Below, piece by piece: positions 23,153-35,216 of a DNA stretch of 64,000 nt. Every line of letters starts with the position of its first letter. Within the stretch, counting starts at the first letter, position 1. The notes beneath the pieces are model-generated. The model had not been told where the DNA came from. It ran no database searches and saw nothing but the letters and a program-made list of their open reading frames with translations. The DNA lies in contig NC_057795.1 in assembly GCF_018294505.1 (NCBI RefSeq), forward strand, positions 521,053,184-521,117,183, written 5' to 3'. The position numbers and the translations under genes are program-made. The stretch comes from Triticum aestivum (lineage: Eukaryota; Streptophyta; Magnoliopsida; Poales; Poaceae).

Positions 23153-24175
23153 GCGTTCCTACGTGAAAACTGGGACATATTCGCTTGGCACCCTTCTGAT
23201 ATGCCAGGTATCCCATGCAGGCTGGCCGAACACAACCTCAACATATTGAAGGGATACAAGCCAGTCAAGCAAACACTACGGCGCTTTTCAGAACCCAAAC
23301 GACAAGCTATGGGGGAGGAGCTAGCCAAGTTACTTGAGGCCGGATTCATCAGAGAAATAAAACACCCGGACTGGCTAGCAAACCTGGTGATGGTACCAAA
23401 GAAGGATAAATCCTGGCGCCTATGTGTCGACAAGGCCTGCCCTAAAGATCCCTTCCCCCTCCCCCGCATCGATCAGATTATCGATGCTACCGCAGGACAC
23501 GACTCGCTGTGTTTCCTCGACGCATACTCCAGATACCATCAAATCAAGATGAAGGAGTTCGACCAAGCCGCAACGACATTTATCACCCCATACGGGCCTT
23601 TCTGCTTCAACACTATGCCCTTTGGGCTCAAAAACGCCGGTGCCACCTACCAACGCATGATTCAAACATGCCTAGAGAAACAAATCGGCAAGACAGTTGA
23701 AGCATATGTAGATGACCTAGTCATCAAAACCAGGCACGTCGAGTCATTAATAGACAATCTGTGTCTCACATTCGACAACCTCCGAACATATGACATCAAG
23801 CTCAATCCGGAAAAGTGTGTTTTTGGCGTTCCCGCTGGAAAAATGTTGGGCTTCATCGTTTCCAACAGGGGAATTGAGGCGAACCCAGCTAAAATCCGAG
23901 CTTTGTCACAGTTGGCTACGCCAACAGACCTCAAACAAGTCCAGAAACTATCCCGATGTGTGGCAGCTTTAAGCCGCTTTATCTCCAGACTAGGAGAAAA
24001 AGCATTGCCACTTTATCGCCTTCTCCGACGCACCGATCACTTCGAGTGGACGAACGCGGCAACGGCCGGACTGGAAGAAATAAAGGCTCTTCTAGCAAGC
24101 AACCCAATCCTGGCCGCGCCGAACATCGGCGAACCCATGTTATTATACATATCGGCCACACACACCAAGTCGTAA
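23153..24175 (+). pseudogene. F reverse transcriptase region
   Basis: A long open stretch with RT motifs in order: ACPKDPFPLPRID (about 23436 on), FLDAYSRYHQI, TPYGPFCFNTMPFGLKNAGA, the catalytic YVDD box (23705-23716) and the LGFIVSNRGIEANPAKI connection region. Between 23431 and 23432 about 15 bases seem missing compared with the family, which has a five-residue YTDLN insert there. A frameshift near 24165-24175 puts the RNase H part in another frame. Ty3/gypsy, Tat-like by appearance. Confidence 0.85.
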
Positions 24176-25350
24176 GTGCGGTGCACGTCGTCGAACGAGA
24201 GGAGGATGGACACAAATTCCCTCTTCAGAAGCCGGTATACTACGTATCCACTGTCCCCACACCATGCAAGTCTCGATACCCTCATTACCAAAAAATAGCA
24301 TACGCGGTCTTCATGGCATCACGGAAGCTACGACACTACTTTCAAGAGTGCTCAATAACCGTGGCCTTCTAGGTACCACTCAATGACATAATAAACAACC
24401 GCGACGCCATGGGACGGATTGCCAAGTGGTCCATTGATCTCCTCCCATTCGACATAACAAACAGACCGCATAGGGCCATCAAATCCCAGGTACTGGCCGA
24501 CTTGGTCGCTGAATGGATAGAGGCCGAACTCCCTAAAGAGTACGACAAATATTCCAACTGGGTCATGCACTTTGACGACTCCTAAATGCTGGCGGGCCTA
24601 GGAGCAGGCGTTGTCCTAACATCCCCTACTGGAGATACAGTTCAGTACATACTCCAAATATTATACACGGACTCCAACAATGCAGCCGGATATGAGGCCT
24701 TATTGCAAGGTCTTCGGATGGCCCTCTCCATGGGCATACAACGCCTGGAAGTGCGCGGGGATTCAAATCTCGCAATATCTCAAATAAATGGAAATTTCGA
24801 TGCCAAAGATCTGAAGACGGCTGCCTACCGTAACACCGTTCTCAAAATGTCGGCTCGGTTCGAGGGGCTCGAGTTTCACCACGTGGCTCGAGAAAGTAAT
24901 CAACCGGTGGATGTCCTTGCTCGCATCGGCGCCAAGCGCGACCCCATCCCACCTAACATCTTTTTGGAAAGGCTTTTCAAGCCATCCATGGTGTGGCAAG
25001 GGGAGAGCGGCAACACCAATCTGGATCCGACTATAGCCCCAGATTCCGAACACACCGACATCATCGGCGGCTCGGCCACCGAAATAACACTGTCGACCCA
25101 TCTCATCATGGCAGTCATTGCCCCATGGACCGAACCCTTCTTGGCCTACCTCAATAGGCGAGAACTCCCCGAGGATCAGAATGAGGCCCGCTACATAGTG
25201 CGGCGCTCTAAAGCCTACAAGGTTCATGAGGGAGAACTCTACAAGCAAAGCGCTACCGGAGTACTTCAACGATGTATCTCCGAGGAAGAAGGGCGGCAAC
25301 TCTTGGCTGAAATTCATGCCCGTCTCGGTGGTCACCACGCCGCAGCTTAG
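24176..25350 (+). pseudogene. F RNase H region
   Basis: Starts with the RT-linked RNase H-like part (YYVSTV...KIAYAVFMASRKLRHYF), has a stop at 24370-24372 and another at 24583-24585, then a second RNase H-type domain (GAGVVLTSPTGD, NNAAGYEALLQGL, EVRGDSNLAISQ) and a linker. It ends in TAG at 25348-25350, inside the HHCC zinc finger of integrase. Two RNase H-like segments in tandem are typical of the Tat/dual-RNase-H lineage. Confidence 0.75.
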
Positions 25351-26358
25351 GCCCTTGTAAGCAAGGCCTTCCGTACATGTTTCTATTGGCCGACGGCCCG
25401 AGCAGACGCACAGGACCTTGTCCAACATTGCGTCGGATGCCAGCTTTTCGCCAACCAAAGCCACATGACACCGACCGCTCTACAAACAATCCCCATCACT
25501 TGGCCTTTTGCGGTCTGGGGGCTTGATATGGTCGGACCCCTTAAAGGAGGAAGCCATATGAAAAAATATCTGTTGGTCATGGTGGACAAATTCACTAAGT
25601 GGATAGAAGTCAAACTAGTTAAAACGGCCGAAGCCGGACCAGTGATAGACTTCATATCCGGTGTTGTGCACCATTATGGCGTTCCACACAACATCATCAC
25701 CGACAATGGCTCCAATTTCACAGCTGATGAGGTGAAAACCTGGTGTGCTAATCTGGGTGTTAAGCTCGATTATGCCTCCGTCTATCACCCACAAACCCAT
25801 GGTCAAGTCGAACGAGCAAACGGTCTTATTATGAGAGGCATTAAACCCAGACTAGTGCGGCCTTTGAAAGAATCAGACAAGCACTGGGTCGAGGAGCTCG
25901 ACTCCGTACTCTAGGGGCTGCAGACCACGCTCAATCGTTCTACCGGATATACACCTTTCTTCATGATGTACGGCGCAGAGGCTGTGTTACCCTGCGACAT
26001 TATTCATGACCCACCTCGAGTGCGCATGTATGAAGAGAGAGAGGCCGAGCTTGGTTGGCAGGACATCTTAGATGCCCTAGAGGAGGAACGCAACATCGCA
26101 AAAGCCCATTCCGCATTTTATCAACAATAGGCCTGCAGATATCAAAGCAGTGAAGTACGTGCCAAGGCTTATAATGTTGGTGAACTCGTTCTACGCTTGC
26201 CGGAGAAGAAAAAGGACAAACTAAATCCCAAATGGGAGGGTCGCTTCATCATTGATGAAGTCCTCACCGGAGGAGCGTACCGCCTGCGTGGCGCATCAAA
26301 CAATTGCCTAGAGCCGAACCCATGGAACGCGGCCAGACTCCGAAGATTCTATGCCTAG
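25351..26358 (+). pseudogene. F integrase region
   Basis: Same frame as 24586-25350. It has CVGC of the zinc finger, the catalytic core with Asp at 25525-25527 (GLDMVGPL), Asp at 25702-25704 (ITDNGSNF) and Glu at 25810-25812 (GQVERANG), and a C-terminal region ending ARLRRFYA at the natural stop 26356-26358. All three DDE residues remain, but TAG stops at 25912-25914 and 26128-26130 break it. The stops fit TGG or CAG changed by a single transition. Confidence 0.85.
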
Positions 26359-27630
26359 CGCCGGACCCTTCGTTGGTCCCCTTTTTCCCTTTTTTGTCCC
26401 CATTATTTATTTCCCTCTCTTTTCACATTTTCTTTTTTAGCCTTAAAGCTCTCGTGCGGCTAGGGCGTACAACTACGATGCACACATTCTCAAATATGTA
26501 AATTAATTATACGTGGGGGCTTCTTGTACAGAAGCTTATTATTATTATTTTCCAAGCATCAAGCTCAGCACATATGTGACTTTTCCGCGTATGTACCTTT
26601 TCTTCGCCATTATATGCATTGATATGACTTAAGTTTTGGCCAAGCTGGGTTGCCTGGCTCCTGTGCTTATGCCCTACGTTCTCGTTAGTTCGGCTAGGGA
26701 ATAAAGGGAGCACCTCTATGATTGTTACTGTCGGGTCATCCGGATGTGTACCTCAGACTGGGTGAAGCCAAAAGCTAGCGTTCTTAAGGGAATATTCGGT
26801 CGGCGGACTAAAGATATTTTTCACTCGTTACACTATGAACCCCCATATGATACATATGCTGTGATTTTTCAATCACAATTCGGACATGCACGTTAACGCA
26901 TGCTGACCCAGGGAAAGGAACCCTTAACAGAACTATTCTCTCTGGAAGATGTTTCTTACGATCAACAATGTAATATAACATAGCTAGCCGGATACTTGTC
27001 TGTTCAAGCAACTATGACCCCTACGCCTGGTTTCCACGCATACTCCGGTATATATTACCGAGCGGGTATTCGGAAACACTCCGCACCTTTGGGTCCAGAG
27101 GTCGAAGCGAAAAGGTCCGCCATGACAATCGTTTTACAATCTGGCTAGGGACAAATTTGTCAATTGAAGTACATAGTCACTTGGACTCAAAAAATTCTTC
27201 CTCTATGCCATCCAATAGGCTATCTAGCCTACAATCCTATTGGGAATACTTGTACCTGGTCATATACCAAAATAACAGGAATTTCTTTTCTAGCTGGCCC
27301 TAAAGGTCCGACCCGGGCCATGTGATTCGGGTCGAGCTTGGTATACCGTGTTTTTACCATGGCCCAGGCCTCTCACGCACCTTCCCAGCAGGCCGATATC
27401 TTCCATAATCAGAAGAGCCACCGCGCTCCCTTTAATAGATGTATCAGCTCCTCCATACATCCTGGAGGGGAGTCGGATGGCCATAAGGCCTTGGCAATAC
27501 TTTACATCGCCTACCGAGATTTCTCGTGCATTTGTGACAGCTCTTGTAGCAGATTGCCCGAAGATCCGGACATCTCCTCTTCGGGATGGCCGGTCAGCAT
27601 ACCTGCAGACATAACTCTGTCAGTTCCTTT
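26359..27630 (+). other. F noncoding module after pol
   Basis: No supported ORF. About 26510-27180 is homologous to N1 at about 7137-7800 (shared runs such as ATATGACTTAAGTTTTGGCC and TAATATAACATA). A short (ATT) run lies near 26541. It probably holds regulatory or packaging sequence shared between autonomous and non-autonomous members. Confidence 0.65.
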
Positions 27631-29185
27631 CCTCACTGAACAATGTGAAGGTAAGTTTGAACACATACTAAATATTCCGCCGCGTAGCCTCTTATTTCCT
27701 TCATGGAGTCAGCCAGTTGGGCCTGAAAATATTTTAGTTCCATGCCCAGCTCGGTGTTGGAATCCTGGAGTTTGTTTTTCTCCTCCCCGACCCGTGTCAG
27801 GATACGTTCACCCACGGCCAGTTGCCTTTGAGCTTCTGCCTGTGCGAATTCCGGTACCTCTCCCGGATGATCTGACAACTCTGCCATAAAATATGCACCT
27901 CTATTAATAATCCTGGTATATGATTATGTTTTCTCGATGGAGGGTATCATTACCAGACACTGCCTTCTTGGATTTCTCCAGTTCGGCGGTAGCAGTGGCT
28001 AGCTGGGTCCAACATTTTTCTAGCTCCTGAGACAACAGGTTGTTCTTCTCTGTGAGCACCTGGATATACAACGATCCTCAAATCAGTTGCTTCAACTGCT
28101 TCAAGTCTCGGGGGCTACTGGTATATAATTATCAGAATTATACAAATGTGTACTTACCCGCATATCTTTCAAATATTGATCAGTGGCTCTAGTAAGCCCA
28201 TCTCGAGCAGCTCGGATGTATGCATCGCCCGAGTTGAAGTCGTTGAAAGCCTCTTCTGAAAAGTCAGGGTCGTGAAGAGCGGCCCGACGGCGCCAATGAT
28301 TCATGGCGCTTTCCACTTCAGAGTTTGTGACGGATACATTATCTGAATCCTCTATGGAAGGACAATCAGGTGTCACTTCCGCGTCAGTCTCAGTCCTTGA
28401 GACAGGGTCCGGAATCTGGCTAGTGGAGGCATGACCTGCAGGATTCCCGGACATAGTACGACGAATCTTTTTCTTTATAAGACCCAACGGATAGCGCCAT
28501 ACTCCAATGTGACAGCCAAGGAGCATATTTAAAAACCATATCTCTTTGATGAAGGCTCGGCCGTGTTTCAATTTGCCTTCCTCTTCGAAAGCTTGCCTGG
28601 CGTAGGCCCGCTTTCTTGTGAGTCGCCTCAGGTGCAGCGTGGTTTGCCAATCGCCTCCCCTTTGGAGCACGAGATAGTGCGGTGAGTGAGGCAGAATGAG
28701 GAAATTCTTTCGAAGGAGAAATCTCCTGATTACTTACATGTGTGGCAGGGAGAAGGACGGGATAGTCAGCGGTGATGGCCACGTCCGTGCCGTCATGGCT
28801 CGCCTGGTAGAACACTCCATCCTCGAGCTCCATGAATATATCTGGATCTTCTTTATATCCGGGGTCAAGGGCCCGGTTGTGATCCTCTGGTTGTGGTGCG
28901 GGGCTGTGGAGCTCCTTGGTGACCTTCCGCCATTCCTGTTACAAATGGACGGATTAATGTTTATGGAAAGTGACTCAGGGAGTGAATGGAATGCAGCAGG
29001 GGGATGGAAACTCACCCAGTTAGGGGGGTTGTACATGGAAAAACAATCTCTGCGCTTAATGCGGATGAAATCCTCTTTCTCCCCTTTGTATAGTCCGGCC
29101 AGTATTTTGGCCAAAGCGGTGGGGGTATCCGGACCTTTCCGACTGCAGCGGGTGGCGTCATCTTCTCCGTTATAGTGCCACATGG
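27631..29185 (-). pseudogene. F antisense ORF, 3' exons
   Basis: Continues the antisense gene begun at 37531. The first exon resumes at 29185 and ends at 29016 before GTGAGT. An acceptor AACAG precedes the next exon (28935-28738), which ends before GTAAGT. A further exon ends at 28158 before GTAAGT, and downstream exons (about 28080-27960 and 27887-27650) are Glu/Gln/Lys-rich and look like coiled coil. Exon edges between 28738 and 28200 are approximate. It resembles the 'putative gypsy type transposon' family (PF04195) from memory. The function of such antisense ORFs is unknown. The first exon is broken by E. Confidence 0.6.
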
Positions 29186-29190
29186 GACGC

Positions 29191-30725
29191 TGATACGTCT
29201 CCGTTGTATCTATAATTTTTGATTGTTCCATGCCAATATTCTTCAACTTTCATATACTTTTGGCAACTTTTTATATTATTTTTGGGACTAACATATTGAT
29301 CCAGTGCCCAGTGCCAGTTCCTGTTTGTTGCATGTTTTATGTTTTGCAGAAAACCAATATCAAACGGAATCCAAACAGGATAAAAACGGACGGAGAATTA
29401 TTTTGGAATATTTGGGATTTTCCGGAGGAAGAATCAACGCGAAACGGTGTCTGAGGTAGCCACGAGACAGGGGGGCGAGCCCACCTCCCCGGGCATGCCT
29501 GGCACTCTCGTGGGCCACCTATAAGGCGGTTGACGCTCTTATTTTGCCGCAAGAAAGCTATTTTTATGAGAAAAATCTGGGCGAAAGATTCACCCCAATC
29601 GGAGTTACGGATTTCCAGATATAAAAGAAACGGTGAAGGGGTAGAATTAGAGAACGCAGAAACAGAGAGATAGATCCAATCTCAGAGGGGCTCTCGTCCC
29701 TCCCACTCCATGGGAGCTAAGGACCAGAGGGGAAACCCTTCTCCCATCTAGGGAGAAGGTCAAGGAAGAAGAAGAAGAAGGGGGCCTCTCTTCCCCTTGC
29801 TTCTGGTGGCGCCGGAGTGCTGCCGGGGGCCATCATCATCACCGCGATCTTCACCAACACCGCCGTCATCTTCACCAACATCTCCATCACCTTCCCCCTT
29901 CTATATCCAGCGGTCCACTCTCCCGCAACCCGTTGTACCCTCTACTTGAACATGGTGCTTTATGCTTCATATTATTATCCAATGATGTGTTGCCATCCTA
30001 TGATGTCTAAGTAGATTTCCGTTGTCCTATCGGTGATTGATGAATTGCTATGATTGGTTTGAGTTGCATGTTTTATTATTGGTGCTGTCCTATTGTGCCC
30101 TCCGTGTCACGCACGCGTGAGGGATTCCCGCTGTAGGGTTTGCAATATGTTTATGATTTACTTATGGTGGGTGGCGTCAGTGACAAAAGCACAGACCCGA
30201 GTAAGTAGGTTGTTTGCGTATGGGATAAAGGGGACTTGATACTTTAATGCTATGGTTGGGTTTTACCTTAATGAATCTTTAGTAGTTGCGGATGCTTGCT
30301 GGAGTTCCAATCATAAGTGCATATGATCCAAGTAGAGAAAGTATGTTAGCTTATGCCTCTCCCACAAATAGAATTGCAATAGTGATTACCGGTCTAGTAA
30401 CGTAGTCAATTGCTTAGGGACAATTCCGCAACTCCTACCACCACTTCTCCACACTCGCTATATTTACTTTATTGCATCTTTATCTAAACAGCCCCTAGTT
30501 TATATTTACGTGCTCTTTATTATCTTGCAAACCTATCCTATCACACCTACAAAGTACTTCTAGTTTCATACTTGTTCTAGGTAAAGTGAACGTCAAGCGT
30601 GCGTAGAGTTGTATCGGTGGTCGATAGAACTTGAGGGAATATTTATTCTACCTTTAGCTCCTCGTTGGGTTCGACACTCTTACTTATTGAAAACTGTTGC
30701 GATCCCCTACACTTATGGGTTATCA
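29191..30725 (+). repeat. E 5' LTR
   Basis: 1535 bp. The U3-like part is GC-rich near 29450-29520. A (GAA)n-like run lies near 29765-29780. The copy at 35217-36751 has the same length. Confidence 0.92.
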
Positions 30726-30736
30726 AGACCTTTTTC

Positions 30737-30754
30737 TGGCGCCGTTGCCGGGGA
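30737..30754 (+). other. E primer-binding site, tRNA-Asp type
   Basis: TGGCGCCGTTGCCGGGGA, 11 bp after the LTR end. It is complementary to the 3' end of plant tRNA-Asp, the usual primer of Athila-related elements. Confidence 0.85.
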
Positions 30755-30848
30755 GCAATAGCGTGGGGTGAATATTCTCGTGTGTGCTTGTTTGCTTTAT
30801 CACTAAGTAATTTTTATTGCTGTTCTTAGTTGTTCTCTATCTTTAGTT

Positions 30849-32095
30849 ATGTATATGGAACACGAAATATCAAAAAAATTAGGTGTACTTGCTACTCATG
30901 TAGATGGGGTAACTCCTAAAACCCCCGATGCTCATTATGTGAAAGATATTATGTACTACTTTGATAATCCTGAGAAAACCCCATTCAACTTTATAATGGG
31001 AGACACGTTGGATCAACTGAATACTTTAGGGATTATCGCTCGACAAAATAAGGGAAACTATTATGGGATCAATTTATTATGTTGCGTTGGTATGCTCGTC
31101 AACTATGCTTGAGATATAATATTACTTGTTGCTCTAGGATGAAGTCTCCACACCTTCCCTTTTCATGCAAATTTAATGATAATGAAACCTTAGCTTGTTA
31201 TGCTAATGGTATATATGATTACTATGATGTGTAACAAATAGAAGAATTTGTTGCTTTTAAGGCTGCTTATGAAATTGAATCTTTGTTTGAAAAGTATGAA
31301 GCTTTAGATGATGATGTTTATAGGCCAAAAAATCTTGCTATACTTAGATGTTGCTATGAAAATTATGAATACAATTACTATATTAATGCATTTATTGAGA
31401 AAGTCTCCGCTGTCCAAGAAGAGACTAATATTTTGTAGGAAACTATGGAAGAAGAAAGTGATGAAATTGTGAGCTCATTGGATAAAAAAGATGATGAGGA
31501 GAGCGAAGAACAAAAGGACGAAGAGCGGATTGATCACCCGTGCCAACCTTGTAATGAGAGTAACTCTTCAACTCATACATTGTTTAATCCCCCTTCGTGC
31601 TTACCAAAGGATGATTGCTATGATGATTGCTATGATCCCTTGAATTTGTTTGAAATATCCCTTTTTGATGAAGCTTGCTATGCTTGTGGCCAAGATGCCA
31701 ATATGAATTATGCTTATGGAGATGAACTTGCTATAGTTCCTTATGTTAAACATGAAATTGTTGCTATTGCACCCACGCATGATAATCCTATTATCTTTTT
31801 GAATTCTCCCAACTACACTATATCGGAGAAGTTTGTGCTTATTAAGGATTATATTGATGGGTTGCCTTTTACCATTGCACATGATGATTTTGATAGATAT
31901 AATATGCATGTGCTTGCTGCTCCTACTTGCAATTATTATGAGAGAGGAACTACATCTCCGCCTCTTTATGTTTCCAACACGATAGAATTGCAAGAAACTG
32001 CTTATACTATGCATTGGCCTTACTTGGTGTGCATGAATTGTTCTTTTATGACATGCCGATGCATAGGAAGAGAGTTAGACTTCGTTGTTTCATGA
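30849..32095 (+). pseudogene. E internal ORF of unknown function, broken
   Basis: About 415 codons from ATG 30849 to the stop at 32093-32095. It breaks at a one-base deletion near 31108-31110, a TAA at 31232-31234 and a TAG at 31436-31438, the two stops each fitting a C-to-T change in a Gln codon. The N-terminal third has a basic/aromatic part, the middle is strongly acidic (Glu/Asp runs at about 31445-31530), and the C-terminal third is Cys/Tyr-rich. I see no protease, RT or zinc-knuckle motif. It is a family-specific ORF carried by non-autonomous Triticeae elements, and I assign no function. Confidence 0.65.
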
Positions 32096-32992
32096 TATAT
32101 GTTACTTTGTGCCCACCACTAAATTAGAAATCATTGTTAATTAAAATTGGCTTTGATATACCTTGGGATCCAGGTGGATTCATTACTTGAGAACTAAATG
32201 CCTAGCTTAATGGCTTTAAAGAAAGCGCTGCCAGGGAGACAACCCGGATGTTTTAGAGAGTCATTTATTTCTGTTGAGTGCTTTTATATAGTTTAAAAAC
32301 AAAAAATAAAGAGGGGAACCTAAAAACTTTTCAAAAAGGAAAGTGAAAGTAAGAAAGACAAGCATTGTTGAAGTGGGAGAGCTCCTTGAACTTTGTTCAT
32401 GCTCACGGAAACTTTGTGAATCTTGATTACAGAAAATTTTCATCAAAAATAATTATCCCCATGTACAATTCCATTGTATTATAAAAATAATGTGCCAAGG
32501 TTTGCCTTTAGGTTTGTTTACAATGCTTGTCGGTTTGTACGGTGCAGGACAGAAACTTTGGCTGTAGTGCGCGATTTTACATTTTTACCAGGAACGTCAA
32601 ACGGTTCTGATTCTTCTTGCACTGTCTCTTTGTAAAACTTGTTTATTTTTCCTAATTTTGGTAGAATTTGTGGGGTACCAGAAGTATGGTGGATGTTCAG
32701 ATTGCTACAGACTGTTCTGTTTTTGACAGATTCTGTTTTTGATGCATAGTTTGCTTGTTTTGATGAAACTATCAATTTATATCAGTGGATTAAGCCATGT
32801 AAAAGCTATATTACAGTAGACACAATGCAAAAACAAAATATGAATTGGTTTGCTACAGTAATTAGAGTGGTGATTTGCTTTATTATACTAACGGATTTTA
32901 CCGAGTTTTCTGTTGAAGTTTTGTGTGGATGTAGTGTCTAATCGAGGATGTCTCGATATGAGGAAAAGGAAGAGTGGCAAGAGCTCAAGCTT

Positions 32993-33072
32993 GGGGATGC
33001 CCGAGGCACCCCAAGTAAATATTCAAGGAGACTCGAGTGTCTAAGCTTGGGGATGCCCCGGAAGGCATCCCC
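32993..33072. repeat. Paired hairpins with PPT-like cores (E)
   Basis: Two inverted repeats 56 bp apart. The second (33049-33072) has perfect 9-bp arms GGGGATGCC/GGCATCCCC around a 6-base loop. The first has the same left arm with one bulged base. Each is preceded by AAGCTTGGGG, the core of the element's PPT. Confidence 0.8.
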
Positions 33073-34304
33073 TCTTTCTTCAACAAGTATCGGTATGTTT
33101 TCGGATTCGTTTCATTCATGTGATATGTGCAACCTTTGGAGCGTATTTTGCATTTAGTTTTCATTTTTCTTTTATGCACTATGCTGGTATGATATAGTCC
33201 TTGGTTGATTTATAGAATGCTCATTGCACTTCACTTAAATCTTTTGAGTATGGCTTTATAGAATGCTTCATGTGCTTCACGTATATCGTTTGAAGTTTGG
33301 ATTGCCTGCTTCTCTTCACATAGAAAACCGCCATTTGTAGAATGCTCTTTTGATTCATTTATATTTGTTAGAGCATGGGCATATATTTTGTAGAAAGAAT
33401 TAAACTCTCTTGCTTCATTTATATTAATTTAGAGAGATGACAGGAATTGGTAATTCACATGGTTAGTCATAAAATCCTACATAAACTTGTAGATCGCTGA
33501 ATATGATATGTTTGATTCTTTGCAATAGTTTTGCGATATAAATGTGGTGATATTATAGTCATGCTAGTGGGTGGTTGTGGATTGTAGAGACACTTGCGTT
33601 GAGGTTTGCAAGTCCCGTAGCATGCACGTATGGTAACCGTTGTGTGACAAATTTGAAGCATGGGGTGTTTCTTTGATTGTCTTCCTTATGAGTGGCAGTC
33701 GGGGACGAGCGATGGTATTTTCCTACCAATCTATCCCCCTAGGGGCATGCGTAGTAGTACTTTGCTTCGAGGGCTAATAAACTTTTGCAATAAGTATATG
33801 AGTTCTTTATGACTAATGTGAGTCCATGGATTATACGCACTTCTACCTTTCCATCATTGCTTGCCTCTTCGGTACCATGCATTGCCCTTTCTCACCTCGA
33901 GAGTTGGTGCAAACTTCGCCGGTGCATCCAAACCCCGTGATATGATACGCTCTATCACACATAAGCCTCATTATATCTCCCTCAAAACAGCCACCATACC
34001 TACCTATCATGGCATTTCCATAGCCATTCCAAGATATATTGCCATGCAACTTCCATCATCATCATATACATGACTTGAGCATTCCTTGTCATATTGCTTT
34101 GCATGATCGTAAGATAGCTAGCATGATGTTTTCAAGGCATGTCCATTTTTTGATGTCATTGCTACGCTAGATCATTGCACATCCCGGTACACCGCCGGAA
34201 GCATTCATATAGAGTCATATCTTTGTTCTAGTATCGGGTTGTAATATTGAATTGTAAGTAAATAAAAGTGTGATGATCATCATTATAGAGCATTTCCCCA
34301 TAAA

Positions 34305-34432
34305 AAAAAGAAAAAAGAAAAAAAGAAAAAAGAAAAAAAAGGAAAGGCCAAAGAAGCCTAAATAAAAAAGGGGGCCAAAGAAGCCCACCCAAAAAGAAAA
34401 AAAAAGAAAAAGAAAGAAAATAAAAGGGGCAA
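34305..34432 (+). repeat. A/G-rich low-complexity tract (E)
   Basis: About 130 bp almost wholly A and G, with two 'GGCCAAAGAAGCC'-like interruptions. Matching tracts occur at the same place in C and A. Confidence 0.85.
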
Positions 34433-35216
34433 TGTTACTATCCTTGTTCCGCATTGTGCTTCAAAATAGCACCATGATCTTCATGATAGAGAGTTTCTTA
34501 TTTTGTCACTTTCATATACTAGTGGGAATTTTTCATTATAGAACTTGACTTGTATATTCCAATGATGGGCTTCCTCAAATGCCCTAGGTCTTCATGAGCA
34601 AGCAAGTTGGATGCACACCCACTTAGTTTTCAGTTTGAGCTTTCATACACTTATAGCTCTTAGTGCATCCGTTGCATGGCAATCCCTACTCCTTGCATTG
34701 ACATCAATTGATGGGAATCTCCATAGCCCGTTGATTAGCCGCGTCGATGTGAGACTTTCTCCCTTTTTTGTCTTCTCCACATAATCTCCATCATTATATT
34801 CTATTCCGCCTATAGTGCTATATCTATGGCTTGCGCTCATGTATTGTGTGAGGGTTCAAAAAGCTGAAGCGCGTTAAAAAGTATGAACCAATTGCTCGGC
34901 TCGTCATCGGGGTTGTGCATGATGGGAGCATTTTGTGTGATGAAGATGAAGCATGACCAAACTGTATGATTTTGTAGGGATAAGCTTGCTTTGGCCTTGT
35001 TGTTTTGAAAAGACATGATTGCTTTATTGGTACGCTCGAAGTATTATCGTTTTTTATGTCAAATGATAGACTATTGCTTTGAATCACTCGTGTCTTAATA
35101 TTCATGCCATGATTAGATATTTGATCAAGATTATGCTAGGTGGCATTCCACATCAAAAATTATCTTTTTTACCATTTACCTACTCAAGGACGAGCAGGAA
35201 TTAAGCTTGGGGATGC

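Larger units (their letters stand above)
32096..35216 (+). other. E 3' noncoding module
   Basis: Begins near an AGCGCT...GGGAG.CAACCC marker (32224-32245) also present after the ORFs of C and A. It contains paired hairpins (32993-33012 and 33049-33072), a conserved CTGTTCTGTTTTTGACAGA segment (about 32709), a CCGGTACACCGCCGGA block near 34182, a long A/G-rich tract and the PPT. Coding ORFs are absent. The same order recurs in C and A. Confidence 0.8.

Noticed and set aside
27338..27889. 183-codon plus-strand ORF
   Set aside because: Overlaps the coiled-coil exon of the antisense gene on the other strand. No domain.
30737..30754. Possible tRNA gene fragment
   Set aside because: Only the tRNA-Asp 3' complement next to an LTR, so it is a primer-binding site.
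31601..32014. 137-codon minus-strand ORF
   Set aside because: Shadow of the E ORF. Ile/Ser/Asn-rich, no domain.
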